Shown here in pieces: positions 26,515-33,949 of a stretch of DNA of 64,000 bases; position 1 is the first letter of the stretch, and the number at the start of each line of letters is the position of its first letter. The position numbers and the translations under genes were made by a program. The notes under the pieces are model-generated. The model saw only the letters and a list, made by a program, of their open reading frames with translations, had not been told where the DNA came from and did no database searches. Origin of the DNA: Thalassospira profundimaris (lineage in GTDB: Bacteria > Pseudomonadota > Alphaproteobacteria > Rhodospirillales > Thalassospiraceae); the NCBI RefSeq assembly GCF_003326795.1, contig NZ_JPWI01000007.1:1-64000 (forward strand). The letters run 5' to 3'.

Positions 26515-27036
26515 TCAGAAGGTGCTTGCGGCAATGGCGGCTTCGTGATCAAGCAACCATTTCTTGCGATCCAGCCCACCGGCATAGCCGGTCAATGTTC
26601 CGTTTGATCCGATCACCCGGTGGCATGGCACAATGATCGAAACCGGGTTCAGTGCATTGGCGCGTGCAACCGCGCGAACGGCATTTGGCTTTCCAAGCTG
26701 AACCGCCAGTCCGGAATAGGACACGCTTTTGCCATTGGGAATGGTAATCAGGGCATCCCAGACAGATTTCTGAAAATCGGTCCCGATCATGGTAAGAGCA
26801 TCTATCGGCGGTTTGATCGCCGCGCCCTCGAAATAGGCATCAAGCCAGTCAATCACCGATCCGGGCGCAGAGCCACCTTCCATCCAGTCGAGCTTTTTAA
26901 AACGCCGCGTCTGAATGGTTTTCAGACGATCATCGTTATCTTCAAAATCAAGATGCACAAGCTTGCCATCGACCGAGGCAAGCGACAGTTTGCCAATCGG
27001 GCTTGGATAACGGATCACATTGATCGTGGTTGTCAT
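26515..27036 (-). CDS. ogt: Methylated-DNA--protein-cysteine methyltransferase
   Basis: Repairs O6-methylguanine by irreversible transfer of the methyl group to its own cysteine. The 173-residue product has the helix-turn-helix segment GTDFQKSVWDALITIPNGKSVSYSGLA and the active-site motif IIVPCHRVIGSNGTLTGYAGG. Its start overlaps the stop of the upstream Ada-AlkA gene as TGATG, so the two are translationally coupled. Two adjacent ATG codons exist (27039 and 27036); the second has better spacing from AGGAG. Together the two genes provide the methyltransferase domain that E. coli Ada carries in one chain. Confidence 0.94.
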   Translation of the reverse strand: MTTTINVIRYPSPIGKLSLASVDGKLVHLDFEDNDDRLKTIQTRRFKKLDWMEGGSAPGSVIDWLDAYFEGAAIKPPIDALTMIGTDFQKSVWDALITIPNGKSVSYSGLAVQLGKPNAVRAVARANALNPVSIIVPCHRVIGSNGTLTGYAGGLDRKKWLLDHEAAIAASTF

Positions 27037-28526
27037 CATCCTTCTCCTTCCAATGCAGACCAAAGATATTGCGCGGCATAGGCCCGCCAGGGTCGCCAGC
27101 TTTCCGACAGGGCATCAAGTGCCTTGGCCTTGTCCGGGCCGCCGCCCATGCTTGATGCCTTGAGGATGCCAAGATCGGCCGCCGGAAAGGCATCCGGGTC
27201 GCCAAGTCCGCGCAGGCCGAAATAGTTCAATGTCCATGGACCTATTCCCTTGATCGCGGTCAGATCGGCAATCAGGGTTTCACCCGCCTTCTGATCGCAA
27301 CCGGGATCGGCAAAAAGATCAGTCACATCGGCCAGTGTCTGCGCACGGCGGGTTGTAAGCCCGATGGATATCAGTTCCTGATTGGCAAGTTGTGCCGGGG
27401 CGGGAAACAGATGCGTGACACCGGTTCTGGCAACCAGATCATCGGGCAGTGCCTTGCCAAAGCGGGCGACAATACGCCCTGCCAGTGTTCTGGCCGCAGC
27501 AACCGATACCTGCTGTCCCAAAACGGCGCGCATGGCCAGTTCAAACCGGTCCCAACACCCCGGCACACGAAGGCCCGGGCGTTTTTCAATCAGTGGCGCA
27601 AGCAACGCATCATCGGAAAACTGTGCCGTGATGGACGGAACATCCGCATCAAGATCAAACAGGCGCCGGACCCGCGCACCAATTTCAAGCACGGCTTCAC
27701 GCGCCGGGCCGCGCAGGATCACCTCCACCCCGCTTTGATCCGGGCTGAAATGGCAGATCATCAGGCCAACCTGATCGCCCATGGCAAATCCGCGTGCATA
27801 GATGCGATCACGGACTGCTTCCAACCCCGGAATGGCGCGCGCCCGGAAAAAGGCCAGAAGATATTCCGCATCAAACGGCTGTCTGGCACGCAGACGCAAA
27901 ACAAGATCATCATTGCGCGGGGCAAATGGATCGTCGTCCTTTACCGGGCTCGACGTTCTGGGTTTTACGCCGCGCCGGAATGCCGTCGGTGCCTGACCAT
28001 AGGCCTGCTTCATCGCATCGTTGAACCGCCGCAAGCTGCCGAAACCGGCAATATCAGCAATCTCGATCATCGACAGGTTACTGTCCACAATCAGCTGGCG
28101 CGCCCGCAAAAGGCGTCTGGCCTTGGCGTGTTCCTGCGGGGTGACGCCGGTATGTTCCTTGAAGATACGGCGCAGATGCCGATCCCCGACACCAAGCCGC
28201 TCGGCCAGATCAGCAATCGATCCGGTTTCAAGCACGCCCTGATCAATCAGGCGCACAGCACGGGCCACGGTTGCATGAACACCGGCACTGGCAGGACTTC
28301 CGGGGGCAGCTTCGGGACGACAGCGCAGGCACGGCCGGAAGCCATGGGCAATTGCCGCCTCCGCACTGGGATAGAATTCCACATTGGCACGTTTTGGCGT
28401 GACTGCGGGGCAAATCGGGCGACAGAAAATCCCGGTGGTCAGAACGGCGGTATAAAACCGCCCGTCAAACCGACGGTCCCGGGTTTTGAGTGCCTGATAG
28501 CATATATCGTTATTGAGCTGTTCCAT
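27036..28526 (-). CDS. Ada-type regulator fused to AlkA 3-methyladenine glycosylase
   Basis: A 496-residue fusion. Residues 1-75 are the Ada N-terminal zinc domain, with Cys35, Cys39, Cys66 and Cys69 (GIFCRPICP and PCLRCRPE), which accepts methyl groups from DNA phosphotriesters. Residues about 85-185 are an AraC-type DNA-binding domain with two helix-turn-helix units. The rest is AlkA, with its N-terminal beta domain, the helix-hairpin-helix AIKGIGPWTLNYFGL and the catalytic aspartate in DAFPAADLGI. It should sense alkylation, activate transcription and excise alkylated bases. I chose the ATG at 28526; a TTG at 28556 is possible. It forms a two-gene operon with ogt. Confidence 0.92.
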   Translation of the reverse strand: MEQLNNDICYQALKTRDRRFDGRFYTAVLTTGIFCRPICPAVTPKRANVEFYPSAEAAIAHGFRPCLRCRPEAAPGSPASAGVHATVARAVRLIDQGVLETGSIADLAERLGVGDRHLRRIFKEHTGVTPQEHAKARRLLRARQLIVDSNLSMIEIADIAGFGSLRRFNDAMKQAYGQAPTAFRRGVKPRTSSPVKDDDPFAPRNDDLVLRLRARQPFDAEYLLAFFRARAIPGLEAVRDRIYARGFAMGDQVGLMICHFSPDQSGVEVILRGPAREAVLEIGARVRRLFDLDADVPSITAQFSDDALLAPLIEKRPGLRVPGCWDRFELAMRAVLGQQVSVAAARTLAGRIVARFGKALPDDLVARTGVTHLFPAPAQLANQELISIGLTTRRAQTLADVTDLFADPGCDQKAGETLIADLTAIKGIGPWTLNYFGLRGLGDPDAFPAADLGILKASSMGGGPDKAKALDALSESWRPWRAYAAQYLWSALEGEG

Positions 28527-28599
28527 GCCCGGCAGTTTACCAGAACCGGCAATCAAAACTCGCCAGATTCGGACTCAAACGTAAAATCGTCTGATTGCC

Positions 28600-29205
28600 C
28601 TAGTTCAGGGGAATGTCGTTATCGGATTTACCATCCTGATATTGCGCCGACAGACGATCATATTCGTCTGAAATCGCCTTGGCCCGGACAAGGTACCCTG
28701 CCCGCGTGTCTTCCGGCAGTTCGGCGACCATGCCCATCATCGAATGACTGTCCCAGAATGCGTTGGACTTGTTGTATTCGCCGTCATCAAGCGTGAAGAC
28801 CTCCTTCATGATTTTCAAATCATGGGGAATGGCAAAGGCATCGCGGGAATCTTCGTAGGAAAAGAAATAATAGAAATTATCAAACCCGGCCCAGGTAATT
28901 GCCGACAGGCACATCGAACAGGGTTCATGGGTTGAAAGGAATATCAGCTCCGAGGTTACCGGGCGCTGATCAGCAGGAATTTCATAAAACCGCTTAAGAC
29001 AATGGACTTCCCCATGCCAAAGCGGGTTTTCGGTTTCATTGTTGGTTTCAGCAATGACCAGAGAATGATCGGATTTTCGAAGGATCGCTGCCCCGAACAG
29101 CTTGTTGCCACCCGCAACACCTGCGCGCGTTTTGGGAAGAATGTCGTTTTCCAGAACGGAGAACAGCTTTTCCAAAAGGTTCGGGCTGGCGGTGGTCTCT
29201 GGCAT
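28600..29205 (-). CDS. Nucleoside/cytidine deaminase family protein
   Basis: A 201-residue protein of the zinc-dependent CMP/dCMP deaminase fold. The zinc and proton-shuttle motif HGEVHCL (His-x-Glu) and the pair PCSMCLSAI are both present, so it should be catalytically competent. The second half, with FYYFFSYEDSRDAFAIPHDLKIMKEVF, is longer than in cytidine or guanine deaminases. The substrate cannot be assigned. I chose the ATG at 29205 with AGGGG 8 bases upstream; an in-frame ATG at 29244 would add 13 residues. It stands alone on the minus strand, with about 70 bases before the Ada-AlkA gene. Confidence 0.82.
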   Translation of the reverse strand: MPETTASPNLLEKLFSVLENDILPKTRAGVAGGNKLFGAAILRKSDHSLVIAETNNETENPLWHGEVHCLKRFYEIPADQRPVTSELIFLSTHEPCSMCLSAITWAGFDNFYYFFSYEDSRDAFAIPHDLKIMKEVFTLDDGEYNKSNAFWDSHSMMGMVAELPEDTRAGYLVRAKAISDEYDRLSAQYQDGKSDNDIPLN

Positions 29206-29322
29206 GATGGCGGCCCCTGAAGTACTGATATTTGTTTGTACCATTTCACCGTGTCAGGGCCGCCATGCCAACCTGTTTTTCATCTCGCAGGTTGCAAAAC
29301 AGTCTGCTGCACTGCTTTACAA

Positions 29323-29577
29323 TCAGATACCGCGTAATATCCCGTCATTGTCGGGCATCTGGCGGTTTTCCGGCGCAACCGGAAGATAGAAGTCACGATT
29401 TAAAAGGGTGGTCACCGCGATCAGTGTCGGGGATTTGGTATCGCGCACTTTGGTGATCAGGGCATGATCGACCGGTGCCATCTGACGGATTTTGACAACC
29501 TCGAAAACCGGACCGTTCGGAGTTGCGAGTTTGAACTGGTCGCCGACTGCGACCGGACCAAGAGAGTTCTGGGCCAT
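29323..29577 (-). CDS. Small conserved-looking protein of unknown function
   Basis: An 84-residue protein, beta-rich and without a signal peptide or membrane segment. The sequence MAQNSLGPVAVGDQFKLATP continues with GPVFEVVKIRQMAPVDHALI and looks like a small beta barrel. Codon use is like the neighbours, and AGGT lies before the ATG at 29577, so it looks like a real resident gene. I recognise no family. It is the last resident gene before the low-G+C insert at 29,826. Confidence 0.6.
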   Translation of the reverse strand: MAQNSLGPVAVGDQFKLATPNGPVFEVVKIRQMAPVDHALITKVRDTKSPTLIAVTTLLNRDFYLPVAPENRQMPDNDGILRGI

Positions 29578-29825
29578 TTGGGACTACCTGACAAAAGATG
29601 TTTGCTCTGAGGCAAGCCTGCCAGTCTCCAGCCATTGTCTGGGGTTTGTTATTGCTTGGCAGGTCTCGCTTGACCTCACCATGGCAAAGCTATCCGGCAA
29701 TTGTGTGACAGAAATGGGACTTTTGGGGGCAAGATGTCCGACATAGCTCAAAACACTGGGCAAGGCACAACCACTGGATGTACGTTAAGGAAAATTGATG
29801 TCTGCCCATCGTGTGAAGGTCAACA

Positions 29826-30773
29826 ATGCAGCAATGTCCCTTTTGCGGAAATACACTCAACAATGACATTAGAATGATCGGTACCGCTGATCGCTATTTG
29901 TTCGATTGCCCTTTTTGTGGAAAATATCAAGTTTCTGGTCTGGTTAAGCATTTTATTTCTTCACCGGACGAGAATGCAGAAAAGTCATACGCATTTTTTC
30001 CTTACGCCTTGCATAAGATGCGTTCACCACAACAACCACTCCCCTATCTAAATCAAGAAATCTATGAAAAGCTGATTAAGAACCCAATAAAAGCAAACCC
30101 AAAAGAGATATCAGATAATCTTATTCTTTTACTGGGAGACCAACAAACGTCCGCCGGATCATGGGTTCATTTAAGTTTTGAAGTTGATGGTGGAAGCCTT
30201 GGCTGCGTCACAGAAGATGACTTGGAATTTGTATTAAAATCTTTGGAAGATAAGGGACTAGTTGAAGGACGGGCACCACTAATGTACCGCCTGACTTTCT
30301 CGGGTTGGGAACACCTTCATCAAATTATCCAAGGCGAGGAATCCGTTGACACAGTTTTCATCGCAATGAGTTTCGGAGACACAGAACTCAATAGAATTGT
30401 GGATGAGCACATTCGCCCTGCTATTACACGCACAGGTTTGAAACTACGAAAGCTAAATGATCCCGATGGTCAAAAAGCTGGCCTAATTGATGATAGACTT
30501 AGGCTCGAAATCAAGATGGCAAAGCTTGTTCTTGCAGACCTTACACACGACAACAACGGTGCATACTGGGAAGCTGGCTACGCCGAGGGTATTGGAAAAC
30601 CTGTAGTTTACTTGTGCGAAGAGAATACTTTCAACAAACGCACTGGAGGTACTCATTTCGATACGAACCATCATCTCCACATTTTATGGTCCTCTGAAAA
30701 GATTGACCAAGCCGTGGAGCAACTCGTTGCGTGCATTAGAGCAACCCTACCAGATGTAAAACAAATCGATTAG
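29826..30773 (+). CDS. Zinc-ribbon protein with nucleoside deoxyribosyltransferase-like domain
   Basis: A 315-residue protein in visibly A+T-rich DNA. A zinc ribbon is at the front (CPFCG at 4-8 and CPFCG at 28-32). A winged-helix-like middle (about 95-170, VLKSLEDKGLVEGRAPLMYRL) follows. Residues 175-310 have the flavodoxin-like pattern of nucleoside 2-deoxyribosyltransferase/SLOG-type enzymes: TVFIAMSFGD, DDRLRLEIKMAKLVLADLT (Asp238), AYWEAGYAEGIGKPVVYLC with the candidate catalytic Glu249, and HFDTNHHLHILW. Such domains occur as effectors in phage-defence proteins, where they cleave nucleotides or NAD. That role is inferred here. GAAGGT precedes the ATG. No obvious partner gene is present. 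Confidence 0.65.
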   Translation: MQQCPFCGNTLNNDIRMIGTADRYLFDCPFCGKYQVSGLVKHFISSPDENAEKSYAFFPYALHKMRSPQQPLPYLNQEIYEKLIKNPIKANPKEISDNLILLLGDQQTSAGSWVHLSFEVDGGSLGCVTEDDLEFVLKSLEDKGLVEGRAPLMYRLTFSGWEHLHQIIQGEESVDTVFIAMSFGDTELNRIVDEHIRPAITRTGLKLRKLNDPDGQKAGLIDDRLRLEIKMAKLVLADLTHDNNGAYWEAGYAEGIGKPVVYLCEENTFNKRTGGTHFDTNHHLHILWSSEKIDQAVEQLVACIRATLPDVKQID

Positions 30774-30775
30774 AA

Positions 30776-30812
30776 AAAACACCCCGCCGAATAATCAGCG
30801 GGGTGTTCTAGA
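30776..30812. terminator. Terminator between the insert gene and prfB
   Basis: AACACCCCGC (30778-30787) pairs with GCGGGGTGTT (30798-30807). An A-run on the left gives a T-run on the minus strand, so it chiefly ends prfB and may also end the insert gene. Confidence 0.75.
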
Positions 30813-30836
30813 TTTCAAGCAGTTATCGGCAACCGA

Positions 30837-31965
30837 TCAATCGATGTCTTCGATCTCGCCAGCCGAACCGGTAACCTTTGCGGCCAATGCAGCTGCCATG
30901 AAGGCATCAAGATCGCCGTTCAGAACACCCTGGGTATCGGATGTTTCGGTCCCCGTACGCAGGTCCTTGATCATCTGATAGGGCTGCAGAACGTAGGAAC
31001 GGATCTGATGCCCCCAACCGATGTCGGTTTTGCTGTCCTCAACCGCCTGTGCCTCGGCTTCGCGCTTTTTAAGCTCGGCCTCATAGAGGCGGGCTTTGAG
31101 CATCTTCATCGCCGTATCGCGGTTTTTATGCTGCGAACGGTCATTCTGACACTGGGCAACGATGCCGGTCGGAATATGGGTAATACGAACAGCGGAATCC
31201 GTCCGGTTAACGTGCTGACCACCGGCACCTGATGCACGGTAGGTATCGACACGAAGATCCTTATCAAGGATTTCAATCTCGATATTGTCATCAATGACCG
31301 GATAGACCCAGACCGACGAGAAGCTCGTATGGCGGCGCGCAGAACTGTCATAGGGCGAAATACGCACCAGACGATGCACACCCACTTCGTTCTTGAGCCA
31401 GCCATAGGCATTATGCCCGGTGATTTTGTAGGTAACCGATTTGATACCGGCTTCCTCGCCATCACTTTCTTCGAGCATCTCAAGCTTGTAACCCTTGGAC
31501 TCCGCCCAACGGTAATACATGCGTGCCATCATCGATGCCCAGTCCTGTGCTTCGGTACCACCAGCACCGGCATGGATTTCAAGATAGGCATCATTGGCGT
31601 CGGCTTCGCCCGAAAGCAGGCTTTCGAGTTCGCGCTGTGCGGCAATCTCGCGGATTGCGCGCAGGCCTTCTTCGGCCTCGGCAACCGTTTCTGCATCGCC
31701 CTCGGCTTCGCCAAGTTCGATCAGTTCAATGTTGTCTTCAAGCTCCTGGGCGAGCTTTTTATAACCATTGATGGCATCATCAAGCTGGGTACGTTCACGC
31801 ATGACTTTCTGCGCATTGGCGGCGTTGTCCCAAAGGGTCGGGTCTTCGGCCAGTGCGTTCAGTTCGTCCAGGCGTCTAAGAGCGTTATCCCAGTCAAAGA
31901 TGCCTCCTCAGCAGTACCATCGACTGCTTGATTTCATCGACCAATGCCTGTGCTTCGGCGCGCAT
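30837..31965 (-). CDS. prfB: Peptide chain release factor 2 (programmed +1 frameshift)
   Basis: RF2 releases the chain at UGA and UAA stops. The ATG at 31965 opens a 23-codon leader ending CTT-TGA. One base is skipped at 31896 and reading continues as GAC-TGG-GAT to the stop at 30837, giving about 375 residues. An internal AGGAGG sits three bases before CTT, exactly the arrangement that lets RF2 levels control their own frameshift. The GGQ motif ([11 protein letters not shown]) is present. The codon-recognition tripeptide is SPY in RISPYDSS, in place of the usual SPF. A single-frame reading starting at 31802 would lose the N-terminus. Confidence 0.95.
31893..31908 (-). promoter_or_regulatory. 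prfB +1 frameshift (recoding) site
   Basis: On the minus strand the Shine-Dalgarno-like AGGAGG (31908-31903), a CAT codon, then CTT-TGA-C form the autoregulatory recoding signal. The in-frame TGA is at 31896-31894. Confidence 0.95.
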
Positions 31966-32071
31966 TGATGTCTCCGTTATTCATCTGAAATTTGTGGCCA
32001 CAGTTTGACTGCGGCAAACTCGGCGCCGCTTATAGCAGTTTTTGCCGCAGTTGAAACCCCTGCAACCATGC

Positions 32072-32102
32072 AAAAACCCGGCAGCGGGTTGCTACCGGGT
32101 TT
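32072..32102 (-). terminator. phoD terminator
   Basis: AACCCGG (32075-32081) pairs with CCGGGTT (32095-32101). The minus strand continues with TTTTTG after the stem. The 13-base loop contains a further GCAGCGG... partial pairing. Confidence 0.65.
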
Positions 32103-32134
32103 CGCATCAAAGATAAGGCAGGGTAATTCAGAGA

Positions 32135-33694
32135 TCACTCCAATACCGGATCGAGTGTCACGGTATAAAGTTCATCGTCAGCAACATCGCGCAACGAGAC
32201 CCGGAACTGTTCGGTTTCGGCATCAATATCGACCAGACCAAAGAACTGCAAACCAAAGGATGGCGGCAGATTAACGCCCTGTTCCTTGGTCGGGTGTTTG
32301 GTGAATTTTACCTGCGGACCAAATGTGTTGTCCATCTCGCTGGGACCGAACGTTCCGGCGTGGAGCGGACCGGAAACAAATTCCCAGAACGGATCGAAGT
32401 CCTGGAACTGGGCCTTGTTCGGATCGTAATAATGAGCTGCGGTGTAATGAACATCGGCTGTCAACCAGACCGTGTTGCGGATTTTGGCGGTTTTGATGAA
32501 ACGCAGCAGTTCCGCCATTTCCAGTTCACGCCCCATCGGCAGACCATCGCCATTGGCACCGTTCTCAAAGTTGTCGCCGTCACGCACGATCATGCCAATC
32601 GGCATGTCAGCAGCAATGACTTTCCAGGTCGCTTTGGAATTCAAAAGGCCACGTTTGAGCCACTCGACCTGCGTGCGCCCGAGGAAATCGGTATTGTCGG
32701 TTGGCACCGGGCTGTTATTGGCATCATTGGTGCCACGATAGGTGCGCATATCAAGGAAGAAGATTTCCAGCGACGGTCCATAGGACACCTTGCGATATAC
32801 ACGGCCGGGTTCGGATGCATGTTCGGTAATCGGCAACATTTCCCGGAATGCACGGTTGGCACGGGCAGCCAGAATAAGCGCCGATTTTTCCGTGTAGCGA
32901 TCATCATTGACCAACATTTCGCCCGGATACCAGTTATTGGTCACTTCGTGGTCGTCCCACTGGTAATAGACCGGGATCAGGCGATTGAATTCGCGCACAT
33001 TGCGATCAAGCATGTTGTATTTGTAGTTGCCGCGAAACTCGTTGATGGTCTCGGCCACCTTGGCGGTGTCATCGGTCGTGATGTTTTTCCAAATTTGCCC
33101 GTCGGGCGTTTCCTTGGTCTCGGCAAACGGTCCATCGGCATAAATCGTATCGCCGGAATGAATGAAGAAATCAGGATTGTGTTTGGTGATCGTGGCATAG
33201 GTTTTCATGCCGCCGCGATCTTCGTCAATCCCCCAGCCCTGACCACCGGTATCGCCGGACCAGCCAAAGCGGATGTTGCGTTTCGCCGCAGGTGCCGTAC
33301 GGAAATGGCCGATCACCGGTTCGGAAGACGCGCGACCATCATCAAGGTTCTCGAAATGGATCTTGTAGAAAATATCCTGACCAGCTGGAAGATCATTCAA
33401 TGCGAGCTTGCCGGCAAAATCGCGCTGGGCCAGAACATCGACATGGGGAATACGGACCGAATTCCTGAAGCCTTCAGTGGTTGCGATTTCGGTTACCATA
33501 CGCGAAGCCCGATCTGCACGTCCCCAGATGCAGGCGGTGTTGGCAGTCACATCACCACTTTGAACACCATGCGTGATGACCGGACGGTCAGCCGCACGCG
33601 AGATTGACGGCATAAAGAAACCACCCATGGCCGTTGCGGCACCGGCGGTCGCACCTGTTGCAAGAAACTTTCGGCGGGAAAGACGAAATGACAT
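32135..33694 (-). CDS. phoD: PhoD-type alkaline phosphatase, Tat-exported
   Basis: A calcium/iron-dependent phosphodiesterase-phosphatase that frees phosphate from organic esters outside the cytoplasm. The 519-residue product starts with a twin-arginine signal (SRRKFLATGATAGAATA, cleavage near SRAA). The PhoD N-terminal domain (ITHGVQSGDVTANTACIWGRA) and the metallophosphatase core follow: GWSGDTGG, FIHSGDTIYADGP, WDDHEVTNNW, and VWLTADVHYTAAHYYDP. GAGGTTCC lies before the ATG at 33694. Repeated CTGTCAT-like elements upstream suggest PhoB control. The gene is monocistronic. Confidence 0.95.
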   Translation of the reverse strand: MSFRLSRRKFLATGATAGAATAMGGFFMPSISRAADRPVITHGVQSGDVTANTACIWGRADRASRMVTEIATTEGFRNSVRIPHVDVLAQRDFAGKLALNDLPAGQDIFYKIHFENLDDGRASSEPVIGHFRTAPAAKRNIRFGWSGDTGGQGWGIDEDRGGMKTYATITKHNPDFFIHSGDTIYADGPFAETKETPDGQIWKNITTDDTAKVAETINEFRGNYKYNMLDRNVREFNRLIPVYYQWDDHEVTNNWYPGEMLVNDDRYTEKSALILAARANRAFREMLPITEHASEPGRVYRKVSYGPSLEIFFLDMRTYRGTNDANNSPVPTDNTDFLGRTQVEWLKRGLLNSKATWKVIAADMPIGMIVRDGDNFENGANGDGLPMGRELEMAELLRFIKTAKIRNTVWLTADVHYTAAHYYDPNKAQFQDFDPFWEFVSGPLHAGTFGPSEMDNTFGPQVKFTKHPTKEQGVNLPPSFGLQFFGLVDIDAETEQFRVSLRDVADDELYTVTLDPVLE

Positions 33695-33736
33695 CTCTGG
33701 AACCTCTTTAATGCATGAACTAAATCCCTGGAGATC

Positions 33737-33800
33737 ATGACAAATTCCGATGACAGACCAATGTCATCGCGTTGATTCTTTTGTCACTGTTTGATGACAG
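33737..33800 (-). promoter_or_regulatory. Cluster of Pho-box-like repeats upstream of phoD
   Basis: On the minus strand three TGTCAT elements occur at 33800-33794, 33756-33750 and 33743-33737. The best box is ATGACATTGGTCTGTCAT (33767-33750), two 7-base half-sites with the 4-base spacer of PhoB boxes and 12 of 14 matches to CTGTCAT repeats. They lie 43-106 bases before the phoD start. Confidence 0.55.
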
Positions 33801-33860
33801 ATCATCTTTCCAAATGGCCTGATCTGAAAACAGAAAGTTTCAGATGAAAGACCCCATGGT

Positions 33861-33895
33861 CAAAAAAAGCCGGATGCTGATTACATCCGGCTTTT
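33861..33895 (-). terminator. Terminator of the class A PBP gene
   Basis: AGCCGGATG pairs with CATCCGGCT around a 7-base loop. On the minus strand it is followed by a run of seven T. Confidence 0.85.
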
Positions 33896-33949
33896 ATCAC
33901 ATTTGGACTGCAATATTTGGATCATCGCAATTAAGTATATCGGGGTTGA

